A DNA stretch of 64,000 nucleotides, from positions 434,001 to 498,000 of the forward strand of contig NZ_JAXAFK010000002.1 in assembly GCF_033898505.1 (NCBI RefSeq), read 5' to 3'. The stretch's first letter is position 1; every line of letters starts with the position of its first letter. This stretch comes from Pectobacterium carotovorum (GTDB lineage Bacteria > Pseudomonadota > Gammaproteobacteria > Enterobacterales > Enterobacteriaceae). The notes under the pieces are model-generated. The model was not told the DNA's origin and searched no databases. It worked only from the letters and a program-made list of their open reading frames with translations. Positions 8,875-18,039 of the stretch are shown one piece after another. A program made the translations under genes and the position numbers.

Positions 8875-9810
8875 ATGACTAAGCCCGCAGTGCAAAAAAA
8901 TGGTCTGCATCCTCGTAATCGCCATCGCGACCGTTATGATTTTCCCGCGCTCAAACAGAGCTATCCCGCGCTTGTCCCGTTTGTCACGGTGAATGCCTAC
9001 GGTGATGAGTCAGTGGACTTTGCGAATCCCGAGGCGGTGAAAGCGCTGAATCAGGCGTTGTTGCAGCATTTTTATCAGATTGAACACTGGACGATTCCAG
9101 ACGGTTTCCTGTGCCCACCGATTCCTGGCCGTGCCGACTACATTCACCATCTGGCTGACTTGCTGGCGGAAGATAACCGCTCAGTGGTGCCGCGAGAGGC
9201 GTCCGTGCTGGATATCGGCTGCGGCGCCAACTGCATTTATCCGCTGATTGGGTATCGTGAATACGGCTGGCGTTTTACCGGCAGTGAAATTAATCCGCTC
9301 GCAATGAAAGCGGCCAACCAGACGATTGAGGCTAATCCCGGTTTGAACCGAGCGATTCGCCTGCGCCGTCAAAAAAGCAGTACAGCGATACTGGCAGGGA
9401 TTATTCACAAGAACGAGACGTTTGATGCGGTCATGTGTAATCCGCCATTCCACGCTTCCGCTGAGGATGCGCGTCAGGGAACGCAGCGTAAACTGCATAA
9501 CCTGGGGCTGGATAAACGCTCACCGCTGAATTTTGGCGGCCAGCAGGATGAGCTGTGGTGTGAGGGGGGCGAGTCAGCGTTTATTGGTCAGATGATTAAG
9601 GAGAGCGCCGGTTTTGCCCGTCAGTGCCTGTGGTTTACGTCGCTGGTATCGCGCAAAGAGAACCTGCCGGAGATTTATCGCGCGCTGGAAGCGGTTGACG
9701 CAGAAAAGGTCAGAACCATCGATATGGCGCAAGGCCAGAAGCAAAGCCGCTTTGTTGCGTGGAGTTTCCTTGATACCGCCGCGCGTACCCGCTGGTTACA
9801 AAAGCGCTAA
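8875..9810 (+). CDS. rlmF: 23S rRNA (adenine(1618)-N6)-methyltransferase RlmF
   Basis: A 311-residue SAM-dependent methyltransferase (E. coli YbiN has 308) that modifies A1618 of 23S rRNA. The N-terminus [15 protein letters not shown] is the family signature. The SAM-binding motif I is [13 protein letters not shown] (about residues 109-121), and the catalytic N6-adenine motif is CNPPFHAS (about 190-197). Other conserved blocks, [19 protein letters not shown] and [15 protein letters not shown], are intact. ATG 8875 follows a short gap after cptA. In E. coli this gene lies elsewhere, so its place behind sdhE-cptA is a lineage-specific arrangement. Confidence 0.95.
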   Translation: MTKPAVQKNGLHPRNRHRDRYDFPALKQSYPALVPFVTVNAYGDESVDFANPEAVKALNQALLQHFYQIEHWTIPDGFLCPPIPGRADYIHHLADLLAEDNRSVVPREASVLDIGCGANCIYPLIGYREYGWRFTGSEINPLAMKAANQTIEANPGLNRAIRLRRQKSSTAILAGIIHKNETFDAVMCNPPFHASAEDARQGTQRKLHNLGLDKRSPLNFGGQQDELWCEGGESAFIGQMIKESAGFARQCLWFTSLVSRKENLPEIYRALEAVDAEKVRTIDMAQGQKQSRFVAWSFLDTAARTRWLQKR

Positions 9811-9855
9811 GCCACTTCAACGGATGCGGATACCGGTAAGGTATCCGTGAACGTA

Positions 9856-10179
9856 TTACTCAACGGTAATCGTATCCGGTTCCTGCTGGGTTACCTTCAA
9901 CGATGTCCCCTGAATCGCCATAAACACCGCTTCCCGTCGGGTCAGATAACCTTTGACGGGATGCGGCTTAATCGCGCCCGTCAGCGTGGTATCGGTGATG
10001 ATGCCGCAGCCCGTCGCGTGTGCGATTTGCTGGGCAGTCTCATCAAATCTGGAGAAATCGATAGCGTAATATTGCGGTACATCGCATTTCCCGCCTAGAT
10101 TTCTGGCGTATTCCTGCGTGCCTGTTTGAGCACAACCAGCAAGCAACAATCCTGCGACCGCTATGAGTAACATTTTCAT
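9856..10179 (-). CDS. Small STN-domain lipoprotein of unknown function
   Basis: A 107-residue protein beginning MKMLLIAVAGLLLAGC, a lipoprotein signal with Cys16 as the lipidated residue. ATG 10179 has AGAGGTAAG upstream; the longer frame from 10266 overlaps fldB and is rejected. The mature part (about residues 50-105, AQQIAHATGCGIITD ... VKGYLTRREAVFMAIQGTSLKV) reads like an STN domain, the small alpha/beta module at the N-terminus of secretins and TonB-dependent transducers, here standing alone on a lipid anchor. The gene lies 28 bases behind fldB on the same strand and is probably cotranscribed. No function is assigned. The STN call comes from pattern recognition and needs profile confirmation. 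Confidence 0.65.
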   Translation of the reverse strand: MKMLLIAVAGLLLAGCAQTGTQEYARNLGGKCDVPQYYAIDFSRFDETAQQIAHATGCGIITDTTLTGAIKPHPVKGYLTRREAVFMAIQGTSLKVTQQEPDTITVE

Positions 10180-10207
10180 CGTGCTTACCTCTGTTGAGTC
10201 GTACCGT

Positions 10208-10726
10208 TTACAGTAATGACGCCATTTCTTGCAGGATCTGTTCGCACCACTGTTCCAACCGCTCATCGCTGAGATCGTATTGGTTCACTTCGTCCAGCGC
10301 CAGCCCGACAAAGTGTTTGCCGTCAGCGGCCAGCGGTTTTGGACTGATGAAATCATAGCCTTCTGTCGGCCAGTATCCAACGAACGTGACACCCAGCGGC
10401 AGCAGTTGGTCATGCAACATGCCCAACGCATCAAGGAACCATTCGCTATAGCCAAGCTGGTCGCCCATACCGTAGAGCGCCACGACTTTGCCTTTGAGGT
10501 TTAGCGTCGCTAATTGACCCCAGATGTTCTCCCAGTCTTCCTGAATCTCTCCGAAATCCCAGGTGGGGATGCCGAGAATCAGCGTACTGTAGTCTTCCAT
10601 ACGTTGAGGTTCGACATCCTTAATATTGTGCAGATCCACCAGTTCTTCGCCCAGAATGTCGCGAATTTTTTCCGCCGCCATTTCGGTGTAGCAGGTGCTT
10701 GAGCCGTAAAACAGACCGATTTTCAT
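10208..10726 (-). CDS. fldB: Flavodoxin FldB
   Basis: A 172-residue long-chain flavodoxin that binds FMN as a low-potential electron carrier. The phosphate loop [10 protein letters not shown] (residues 6-15) and the FMN-flanking aromatic blocks [14 protein letters not shown] (about 52-65) and [14 protein letters not shown] (about 84-97) are present. The C-terminal segment [16 protein letters not shown] matches FldB more than FldA. In E. coli fldB sits beside cptA and xerD. Here rlmF and a small lipoprotein gene intervene on one side, and a thioesterase and yhjE on the other. Start ATG 10726. Confidence 0.93.
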   Translation of the reverse strand: MKIGLFYGSSTCYTEMAAEKIRDILGEELVDLHNIKDVEPQRMEDYSTLILGIPTWDFGEIQEDWENIWGQLATLNLKGKVVALYGMGDQLGYSEWFLDALGMLHDQLLPLGVTFVGYWPTEGYDFISPKPLAADGKHFVGLALDEVNQYDLSDERLEQWCEQILQEMASLL

Positions 10727-11059
10727 ACTATCTATAAGTCCATGATTTAATTATTTTATAAAATCAATGCATTGGTTCAGTTTCTGCGCTGTGACGTGAC
10801 ATGCCTAAATGTGGCAAGTCCATCGCTCATATGCAGCAGAAAACAGGCAATGAGTGTCATATTCGGTGATATCGAGGTCTTTTACAATCGCTGGCGAAAC
10901 TCGCGGTGCAGAGCGATTGGCTGAAATGGGGGGCACAAGAACCGTATTTGAGGGAAATGGTCTCAGTGAGAAAAACGTATCTCATTACAACATGCAGAGC
11001 TCTCTTCGTTAGCGCTATAGGCTGGGGGCTAACGAAGAGAACCCTGATCATACGGATGC
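10727..11059. other. Intergenic region with a 13-bp inverted repeat
   Basis: 333 bases between two minus-strand genes. A perfect 13-bp inverted repeat, TCTCTTCGTTAGC at 11001-11013 and GCTAACGAAGAGA at 11028-11040, flanks a 14-base loop and lies 20 bases beyond the thioesterase stop. It is long enough to form a stem but is not followed by a T-run on either strand, so it is not a classic terminator. The AT-rich part near 10740-10765 is the likely fldB promoter region. No ORF with a good ribosome-binding site was seen. Confidence 0.55.
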
Positions 11060-11446
11060 TTAAAGCGCTAATGCATTCACTACTGCTTCCGGCATTGATG
11101 GTCGGCCATTGGTCAGGCAAGTAGCGACAAACGTGGCTTCTGCGTAAGTAACGTCGCCAACCTTAATCTGCTGAACGAAATTGACACGATTACGTTTTTC
11201 GTTCTTTTCCAACTGGCAGGTGACTTCTAACCGATCGCCTTTTTGCAGGCTTTTACGGAAGCGCAGAGTGTACTCGAGTACCATGTAAATCTTTCCCTGC
11301 TTGAACTCTTCTTCAATATCAATGCCCAGCGCTTCTTTCATAAAGGCATGTCGCGTCCACTCCATGTAAAACGGGTAGTAGAGGCCGTCGACGACGCCCT
11401 GAAAGTCGATATGACTGTCCTCAACGTCATAATGTTTTGAAAACAT
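11060..11446 (-). CDS. Acyl-CoA thioesterase, 4HBT (hotdog-fold) family
   Basis: A 128-residue single-hotdog protein. The N-terminal segment HIDFQGVVDGLYYPFYMEW (about residues 12-30) corresponds to the catalytic block of 4-hydroxybenzoyl-CoA-type thioesterases (D-x-x-G-V-V-x-x-x-x-Y). Later strands FRKSLQKGDRLEVTCQL and RVNFVQQIKVGDVTYAEATFVATCL complete the fold. It probably hydrolyses a short or medium acyl-CoA in the cytoplasm, but the substrate cannot be read. Start ATG 11446. It is a stand-alone gene between fldB and yhjE with gaps of ~330 and ~210 bases. Confidence 0.85.
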   Translation of the reverse strand: MFSKHYDVEDSHIDFQGVVDGLYYPFYMEWTRHAFMKEALGIDIEEEFKQGKIYMVLEYTLRFRKSLQKGDRLEVTCQLEKNEKRNRVNFVQQIKVGDVTYAEATFVATCLTNGRPSMPEAVVNALAL

Positions 11447-11621
11447 TTTTGCATCCTATTTGATTGTTGTACCGAACGGATTTGTTACATCGACAGGCCT
11501 GTTGGTATACCTCACTTAATTAGCGTGGTAAATGCGAAAATGTATCAAAGTGATAATAACGTGATGTCATGATTTGAGTGGGGATAAGCGGTTTGGTGCC
11601 ATGGTGAAAAAGGAAAGGTGC

Positions 11622-11643
11622 AGTGAGGGCCGCGGCCCTCACT
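11622..11643 (-). terminator. Palindromic terminator behind yhjE
   Basis: A perfect 22-bp palindrome (AGTGAGGGCC, then GC, then GGCCCTCACT less its shared centre) lies 10 bases past the yhjE stop codon. On the minus strand it is followed by GCACC and then a T-rich run, consistent with intrinsic termination of the yhjE transcript. Confidence 0.6.
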
Positions 11644-11653
11644 GAAGGGAAAT

Positions 11654-12982
11654 TTATCCCAGAGACTGGTGACGTGTTTCTCTGGTCGCCAGCAGCGCAA
11701 TCAGCGTCAGCGACGCCATGGCTGCCAGATAAACGCCGACGTAGAACAGGCCGTAGTTGGCCGTCAGCCACGCTGCGATATATGGTGCGACCGATGCACC
11801 CAGAATTGACGAGACGTTATAGGAGAATGACGCGCCAGTGTAGCGTACTTCCGTCGGGAACAGCTCCGGCAGCAGCGCACCCATTGGGCCGAACGTCAGT
11901 CCCATGATGCTCAGACCCAGCACCAGGAAGCCCATTACCAGCGCCTGATTACCTGAGCCGAGCATGTAAGGGAACAGCATCGCGAAGACGATCATGAGGC
12001 AGGTGATGGTAATCATGGTCTTGCGGCGGCCAAAGGCATCCGCCAGATAGCCTGCTACCGGCACCATCAGGCCAAAGCCGATCACCGCGATCATCAGCAT
12101 CAACAGGAAGCTGTTACGCGAGAAGCCAAGCCCCTTAGGTTCTGGCGTTGTTCCGTATGTCATGGAGTAAACGGTCATGATGTAGAACAGTGTGTAGGTC
12201 GCCAGCATGATGAAGGTGCCGAGGATCGTGACTTTCATGTGCTTGCTAAGCAGCGTGCCCAGCGGCATACGCACCTGTTTGCCGGCTTTGACCGCTTTGG
12301 TAAAGACCGGGGCTTCATGCAGAGAGATACGGACATACAGGCCAACCAGCACCAGCACCGCGGACGCGACGAACGGTACGCGCCAGCCCCAGGTCATGAA
12401 CTGCTCTTCCGTCAGCAGCCAGGACAACAGCAGGAAGGTGCCGTTTGCGAAGAAGAAGCCAATCGGTGCGCCAAGCTGGGGGAACGACCCGTACAGCGCA
12501 CGCTTATTGGATGGGGCATTTTCGGTCGCCAGCAGTGCCGCGCCGCCCCATTCACCACCCAGACCCAGCCCTTGGCCGAAGCGTGCCAGTGCCAGAAGAA
12601 TCGGTGCAAAAATACCAATGGTTTCGTAGGTCGGTAACAGCCCAATCAGGACGGTTGAGATCCCCATGGTCAGCAGAGATGCGACCAGCGTGACTTTACG
12701 TCCGACGCGGTCGCCGAAGTGACCGAATACTGCCGAACCAATAGGGCGAGCCACAAAGGCAATCGCGAAGGTGGCCAGCGACTGTAGCGTAGCGGCTGTC
12801 GGATCGCCCTGCGGGAAGAAAATGTGCGGGAAAACCAGCACTGCGGCAGTGGCGTAGATATAAAAATCGAAAAATTCGATAGCGGTGCCAATCAGCGACG
12901 CAACAATGACTTTATTGCGTGAGTTTACGGGTGGCGCTTCCGCTTCGGCATCGAGAGTGGGAGTGACGGTGGTGGCTTGCAT
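11654..12982 (-). CDS. yhjE: MFS transporter, metabolite:H+ symporter family (YhjE)
   Basis: A 442-residue, 12-helix inner-membrane transporter of the MHS subfamily (relatives of KgtP, ProP and ShiA). Characteristic blocks are IASLIGTAIEFFDFYIY-like (residues ~28-43), the loop-2 motif GHFGDRVGRK (about 88-97), RFGQGLGLGGEWGGAALLA (about 134-152) and the late loop ADAFGRRK (about 314-321). The sequence follows E. coli YhjE almost throughout by recollection, which supports the symbol. The substrate of YhjE is not established, so a proton-coupled organic-acid or compatible-solute role is only the family expectation. It is divergent from xerD across ~310 bases. Confidence 0.9.
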   Translation of the reverse strand: MQATTVTPTLDAEAEAPPVNSRNKVIVASLIGTAIEFFDFYIYATAAVLVFPHIFFPQGDPTAATLQSLATFAIAFVARPIGSAVFGHFGDRVGRKVTLVASLLTMGISTVLIGLLPTYETIGIFAPILLALARFGQGLGLGGEWGGAALLATENAPSNKRALYGSFPQLGAPIGFFFANGTFLLLSWLLTEEQFMTWGWRVPFVASAVLVLVGLYVRISLHEAPVFTKAVKAGKQVRMPLGTLLSKHMKVTILGTFIMLATYTLFYIMTVYSMTYGTTPEPKGLGFSRNSFLLMLMIAVIGFGLMVPVAGYLADAFGRRKTMITITCLMIVFAMLFPYMLGSGNQALVMGFLVLGLSIMGLTFGPMGALLPELFPTEVRYTGASFSYNVSSILGASVAPYIAAWLTANYGLFYVGVYLAAMASLTLIALLATRETRHQSLG

Positions 12983-13293
12983 AATGTTTCTTTATTTTAA
13001 CAACACGAACGACCATTCTACGCACAGAAAAATTGGCTTTTCAACGTTGATTAAGTAAGGGCAATGCCAGTCGGCACGCGGCTTCAAGGAGCCTGTTCCA
13101 ATATATTATCGATACATAAAATATAATGTGCCACAGCCTTATTTTTGCCGGAGAATGTTATGGCGATGTTGATGTTCACGGAATATGTGAGATCGCGCAC
13201 AATTCTGTCTGCGCGCGAATACGGCCTTGATGAAGGTGTAAAGTCGCCGCTTCATCGGCATAATATTGCCAATCAGTGAAGAAGGACACGGCG
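12983..13293. other. Divergent promoter region between yhjE and xerD
   Basis: 311 bases between divergent genes. AT-rich stretches at 13000-13060 and 13100-13150 probably hold the promoters. GATGAAG and CTTCATC around 13229-13257 can pair as a 7-bp stem in the xerD leader. No ORF or terminator was identified. Confidence 0.45.
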
Positions 13294-14193
13294 ATGCAAG
13301 AACACGATCAGGCGCTTATCGAACAGTTTCTCGATGCGCTATGGCTGGAAAGAAATCTGGCCGAGAATACGCTAGCGTCTTATCGGCTGGATCTGCGCAC
13401 GCTCGCGGAGTGGCTTGCACACCATGATAACGACTTATTGCAGGCGCAGGCGCTCGATCTTCAGGCGTTTCTCGCCGATAGGGTTGATGGCGGCTACAAG
13501 GCGACCAGTTCGGCCCGTTTGTTGAGCGCGATGCGCCGCTTCTTCCAGTACCTTTATCGGGAAAAGCTGCGCAGCGACGATCCCAGCGCGGTGTTGTCGT
13601 CCCCGAAACTGCCGCAGCGTCTACCCAAAGATTTGAGCGAGGCGCAGGTGGATGCGTTGCTCAACGCGCCAAGCATTGAGCAACCGCTGGAATTACGCGA
13701 TAAGGCCATGCTTGAGGTATTGTATGCGACGGGGCTGCGCGTTTCCGAGCTGGTCGGTTTGACGATGAGCGATGTCAGCCTGCGGCAGGGCGTGGTACGC
13801 GTGCTGGGAAAAGGTAATAAAGAACGGCTAGTACCGCTCGGTGAAGAAGCAGTGTACTGGATCGAGTACTATCTGGAACATGGGCGCCCGTGGCTGCTGA
13901 ATGGGCAAACGCTGGATGTCCTCTTTCCCAGCAATCGCGCACGGCAAATGACGCGCCAGACGTTCTGGCACCGCATCAAGTATTATGCGGTGCTGGCGTC
14001 GATTGATAGCGAAAAGCTCTCGCCGCACGTTTTGCGTCACGCGTTTGCTACCCATTTATTGAACCACGGCGCGGATTTACGGGTCGTACAGATGCTCTTG
14101 GGGCACAGCGATCTTTCCACGACGCAGATTTACACCCATGTGGCGACAGAGCGGCTGAAGCAGCTTCACCAGCAGCACCATCCGCGCGCCTAG
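13294..14193 (+). CDS. xerD: Site-specific tyrosine recombinase XerD
   Basis: A 299-residue recombinase (E. coli XerD has 298) that with XerC resolves chromosome dimers at dif. ATG 13294 has AAGGA upstream and reproduces the family N-terminus. The frame reaches back to 13276 without support. Catalytic residues are intact: Arg149 in ATGLRVSEL, the HVLRH box (His and second Arg about 245-248), the later His in LLGHSDLS, and the nucleophile Tyr about 280 in QIYTH. The SAM-like core-binding domain occupies the first ~100 residues, including YKATSSARLLSAMRRFFQYLYREK. It starts the xerD-dsbC-recJ cluster conserved in enterobacteria. Confidence 0.97.
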   Translation: MQEHDQALIEQFLDALWLERNLAENTLASYRLDLRTLAEWLAHHDNDLLQAQALDLQAFLADRVDGGYKATSSARLLSAMRRFFQYLYREKLRSDDPSAVLSSPKLPQRLPKDLSEAQVDALLNAPSIEQPLELRDKAMLEVLYATGLRVSELVGLTMSDVSLRQGVVRVLGKGNKERLVPLGEEAVYWIEYYLEHGRPWLLNGQTLDVLFPSNRARQMTRQTFWHRIKYYAVLASIDSEKLSPHVLRHAFATHLLNHGADLRVVQMLLGHSDLSTTQIYTHVATERLKQLHQQHHPRA

Positions 14194-14334
14194 GGGATAG
14201 CGTAACCAATCGAGTCATTATACAGAGTAACAGGATGTTATCTGGCTGGCGGGATTTCCCGCTTACTATCACGGCGCATCCTTGTCATCAGCGATTTGCC
14301 GCGGACAATGTTGCGAAAACACAGGATTGATGAA

Positions 14335-15051
14335 ATGAAAAAAGGGTTATTACTGCTTTCTTTACTGGTCGCGACGGCAACCAACGTTGCTCACGCCGAT
14401 GATGCCGCGATCAAGCAGACATTGACGCGTCTGGATATGCAGGGGGCGGAAATCCTGCCTTCGCCGATGGCGGGCATGAAAACGGTGATTACCGACAGCG
14501 GCGTGCTGTACATCAGCGAAGACGGCAAGCATTTGCTGCAAGGCCCGCTTTATGACGTGAGCGGCACCATGCCAGTCAACACCACCAATAAGATCCTGAT
14601 CGGCAAGATGGATGCGCTACAGGATCAGATGATTGTGTATAAAGCCGCGCAGGAAAAACACGTTATCACCGTTTTTACCGACATCACCTGCGGCTATTGC
14701 CACAAACTGCATGAGCAGATGAAAGATTATAACGCGCTGGGCATTACCGTGCGCTATCTGGCTTTCCCGCGGCAGGGCATGAAATCGGCAGCCGCGAAAG
14801 ATATGCAGTCCATCTGGTGCGTGGCCGATCGCAATAAAGCGTTTGATAGCGCGATGAAGGGCGATGCGATCTCGCCAGCAACGTGTAAAACTGATATCGC
14901 TGCGCATTACCAACTGGGCATACAGTTTGGCGTGCAGGGCACCCCTGCTATCGTGTTGCAAGACGGTATGGTCGTGCCGGGATATCAAGGGCCAAAAGAA
15001 ATGCTGGCGATGCTGGAAGCACATAAAGCCTCGAAGAAAACCGGCGGTTAA
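14335..15051 (+). CDS. dsbC: Thiol:disulfide isomerase DsbC
   Basis: A 238-residue periplasmic disulfide isomerase. ATG 14335 begins a clean signal peptide with cleavage after AHA (residue 21); the longer frame from 14296 would bury it. The active site is C119-G-Y-C122 (Cys98 and Cys101 of the mature protein, as in E. coli), followed by HKLHEQM. The N-terminal dimerisation domain covers residues ~22-85. A second Cys pair (W-C-V-A ... A-T-C-K) is present for the structural disulfide, and the cis-Pro is in QGTPAIVL. It lies between xerD and recJ and its stop is 6 bases before the recJ start. Confidence 0.96.
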   Translation: MKKGLLLLSLLVATATNVAHADDAAIKQTLTRLDMQGAEILPSPMAGMKTVITDSGVLYISEDGKHLLQGPLYDVSGTMPVNTTNKILIGKMDALQDQMIVYKAAQEKHVITVFTDITCGYCHKLHEQMKDYNALGITVRYLAFPRQGMKSAAAKDMQSIWCVADRNKAFDSAMKGDAISPATCKTDIAAHYQLGIQFGVQGTPAIVLQDGMVVPGYQGPKEMLAMLEAHKASKKTGG

Positions 15052-15057
15052 TGCTAC

Positions 15058-16818
15058 GTGGATATGATTACCCAACTCCGTCGGCGTCCGCTGGCGGAGG
15101 ACATTGATTTACCTGACACCGTTCCGCCCTTGCTGCGTCGCCTTTATGCGCAGCGCGGCGTGAAAGGGGCTCAGGAGCTGGAACGAAGCCTGAGTGGTTT
15201 ACTCAATTATCGGTTGTTAAGCGGTATTGATAAGGCAGTCGATCTGCTGCAAAAAACGCTGGCTGAGAAGCGCTGCATCGTCATTGTCGGCGATTTTGAT
15301 GCCGATGGTGCTACCAGTACCGCGCTCACCGTGCTGGCACTGCGCAGCATGGGTGCCGTGAACGTGAAGTATCTGGTGCCGAACCGTTTTGAAGACGGTT
15401 ACGGGCTCAGTCCGGAAGTGGTGGCGCAGGCCGCCGCGCTGGGTGCAGAAGTGATTGTGACCGTGGATAACGGGATCTCTTCTCACGCGGGCGTTGAGGA
15501 TGCGCATCGGCGCGGTATTACCGTGCTGGTGACCGATCACCATCTGCCGGGTGAAATTCTGCCTGACGCCGACGCCATGATTAATCCCAATCTGCCTGAC
15601 TGTCAGTTTCCCTCCAAGTCACTGGCGGGCGTAGGCGTCGCGTTTTATCTGATGATGGCGTTGTTCGTACGCCTGCGTGATAGCGGCTGGTTTACGCAAC
15701 CCTGGTTTACACAACAGGGGCTGGCGAAGCCGAACCTCACCGAATTACTGGATCTGGTGGCGCTGGGCACGGTCGCTGACGTGGTGCCGCTGGATGCCAA
15801 CAACCGGATTCTGGTCGCGCAGGGGCTGAACCGCATTCGTGCGGGCGAATGTCGTCCGGGTATTCGGGCGCTGCTGGAAGTGGCGAACCGCGATGCCAGT
15901 CAACTGGTCGCCAGCGATTTAGGCTTTGCGTTAGGCCCACGGCTGAACGCGGCTGGACGGCTACACGACATGAAAATCGGTGTCGAACTGCTGCTCAGCG
16001 ATGACATCGTACAAGCACGTATCCTTGCCAATGAACTGAATGACATGAATCAGGACCGGCGGGAGATTGAACAGGGGATGCAGGCAGAAGCGTTGCGCCT
16101 GTGTGAATCGCTGGAACGTACCCGTGATTCACTGCCTTACGGATTGGCGATGTATCACCCGGAATGGCATCAGGGTGTCGTCGGTATTTTGGCTTCGCGC
16201 ATTAAAGAACGTTTTCATCGTCCAGTGATTGCCTTTGCTCCTGCGGGCGACGGCATGCTGAAAGGGTCAGGGCGCTCCATTTCCGGCCTGCATCTGCGCG
16301 ATGCGCTGGAGCGGCTGGATACGCTGTACCCCGGTATGATGCAGAAATTCGGCGGGCATGCGATGGCGGCAGGGTTATCGCTGCATGAAGATCGGTTTGA
16401 GGATTTTCGCCAGCGCTTTGGCGAGCTGGTTGGCGAATGGCTCGACCCGTCTCAGCTTGAAGGCGTCGTCTGGTCTGACGGTGAGCTGGTGCTGCCGGAA
16501 CTGGATTTGCTCTCAACGGCAGAGATGCTGCGCTACGCGGGGCCGTGGGGTCAGTCCTTCCCTGAACCGACGTTCGATGGCTGCTTCCGTATTCTGCAAC
16601 CTCGCCTACTCAAAGAGCGCCATTTGAAAGCGATGTTTGAACCGATTGGTGCAACAGGGCAGGTGCCGCTGTTAGATGGTATCGCATTCAATGTTGATAC
16701 TACCATCTGGCCGGATCCGAGCATTAAAGAAGTGGAAATCGTGTACCGGCTGGATATTAACGAGTTTCGCGGTAAACGTTCGGTGCAATTGCTCATTCAA
16801 CATCTGTGGCCGCGCTAG
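15058..16818 (+). CDS. recJ: Single-stranded-DNA-specific exonuclease RecJ
   Basis: A 586-residue 5'-3' ssDNA exonuclease used in RecF-pathway recombination and mismatch repair. DHH-family phosphoesterase motifs are visible: VGDFDADGATST (about residues 78-89, motif I), TVDNGISSHAGV (about 137-148), VTDHHLPGE (motif III, about 159-167) and GTVADVVPLDANNR. The DHHA1 part carries GSGRSISGLHLRDAL and KFGGHAMAAGLSL. The start is GTG 15058 or ATG 15064; both are close to the dsbC stop and neither has a strong ribosome-binding site, so coupling to dsbC is likely. The protein is full length with no disruption. Confidence 0.95.
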   Translation: MDMITQLRRRPLAEDIDLPDTVPPLLRRLYAQRGVKGAQELERSLSGLLNYRLLSGIDKAVDLLQKTLAEKRCIVIVGDFDADGATSTALTVLALRSMGAVNVKYLVPNRFEDGYGLSPEVVAQAAALGAEVIVTVDNGISSHAGVEDAHRRGITVLVTDHHLPGEILPDADAMINPNLPDCQFPSKSLAGVGVAFYLMMALFVRLRDSGWFTQPWFTQQGLAKPNLTELLDLVALGTVADVVPLDANNRILVAQGLNRIRAGECRPGIRALLEVANRDASQLVASDLGFALGPRLNAAGRLHDMKIGVELLLSDDIVQARILANELNDMNQDRREIEQGMQAEALRLCESLERTRDSLPYGLAMYHPEWHQGVVGILASRIKERFHRPVIAFAPAGDGMLKGSGRSISGLHLRDALERLDTLYPGMMQKFGGHAMAAGLSLHEDRFEDFRQRFGELVGEWLDPSQLEGVVWSDGELVLPELDLLSTAEMLRYAGPWGQSFPEPTFDGCFRILQPRLLKERHLKAMFEPIGATGQVPLLDGIAFNVDTTIWPDPSIKEVEIVYRLDINEFRGKRSVQLLIQHLWPR

Positions 16819-16932
16819 CCGTGTGGACAGAATACGGTGGGCAGAAAGTCTATAAAATGGGCCTTTTATCCGCTAGAATGGCGGGTTACACCATTCCGTT
16901 GTCAACGACTTAACGTAAGAATATAAAAAATC

Positions 16933-18031
16933 ATGTTTGAAATTAATCCGGTAAAAAACCGCATTCAGGACCTGTCTGAACGTAGTGCCGTTCTTAGGGG
17001 GTATCTTTGACTATGATGCCAAGAAAGAACGCCTCGAAGAAGTAAATGCCGAACTGGAACAGCCTGATGTCTGGAATGAGCCTGAACGCGCTCAGGCATT
17101 GGGAAAAGAACGTTCCTCGCTGGAAGCCATCGTAGACACCATCGATCAACTGACTCAAGGTCTGGAAGATGTGAATGGTCTGCTTGAGCTTGCGGTGGAA
17201 GAAGACGACGAAGATACGTTTAATGAAACGTCGGTAGAACTGGACGCGCTGGAAAATAAATTAGGCCAGCTCGAATTCCGTCGCATGTTCTCCGGCCAGT
17301 ACGACAGTGCGGATTGTTACCTGGATATTCAGGCAGGTTCTGGCGGTACGGAAGCGCAGGACTGGGCCAGCATGCTGGTGCGTATGTACCTGCGTTGGGC
17401 GGAAGCCAAAGGGTTTAAAACCGAAATTATTGAAGAGTCAGACGGTGACGTGGCCGGTACGAAATCCGCCACTATCAAGATCATCGGCGACTATGCATTT
17501 GGCTGGCTGCGTACCGAAACCGGCGTACACCGTCTGGTGCGTAAGAGCCCGTTCGATTCCGGCGGCCGCCGCCACACCTCATTCAGCTCCGCGTTCGTTT
17601 ACCCGGAAGTTGAAGATGATATCGATATCGAAATCAATCCTGCCGACCTGCGTATTGACGTTTACCGTGCCTCTGGTGCGGGTGGTCAGCACGTTAACCG
17701 GACAGAATCTGCGGTGCGTATTACCCACATGCCTACTGGTATTGTCACGCAGTGTCAGAATGACCGTTCCCAGCATAAAAACAAAGATCAGGCGATGAAA
17801 CAGCTGAAAGCCAAGCTGTACGAGTTTGAGATGCAAAAGAAAAATGCTGAGAAACAGGCGATGGAAGACAACAAGTCTGATATCGGCTGGGGCAGCCAGA
17901 TTCGTTCCTATGTTCTGGATGATTCGCGCATCAAAGATTTACGTACCGGAGTGGAAACACGTAACACTCAGGCCGTACTGGATGGCGATCTGGACAAATT
18001 TATTGAAGCAAGTTTAAAAGCGGGGTTATAA
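16933..18031 (+). CDS. prfB: Peptide chain release factor 2 (programmed +1 frameshift)
   Basis: RF2 recognises UGA and UAA and triggers peptide release. The gene is split over two frames: ATG 16933 opens 25 codons that end at an in-frame TGA at 17008-17010, and the rest continues in the +1 frame from GAC at 17009 to the stop ending at 18031. The spliced product is 365 residues, equal to E. coli RF2. The catalytic GGQ is at residues 250-252 ([10 protein letters not shown]). The SPF stop-recognition tripeptide is in RKSPFDS (about 205-207). Autoregulation works through slippage at CTT TGA when RF2 is scarce. The gap to the lysS start is 8 bases, the usual prfB-lysS operon. Confidence 0.97.
16996..17010 (+). 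promoter_or_regulatory. prfB programmed +1 frameshift site
   Basis: The site reads AGGGGG TAT CTT TGA C. The Shine-Dalgarno-like AGGGGG is three bases ahead of the slippery CTT codon, the P-site tRNA slips onto TTT, and the UGA is followed by C, a poor termination context. This is the standard RF2 autoregulatory arrangement and explains the split open frame. Confidence 0.97.
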
Positions 18032-18039
18032 GAATTCAC

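Noticed and set aside
16933..17010. Apparent short truncated gene ending in TGA
   Set aside because: This is the programmed frameshift leader of prfB, not a pseudogene; the slippery site and Shine-Dalgarno spur are intact.
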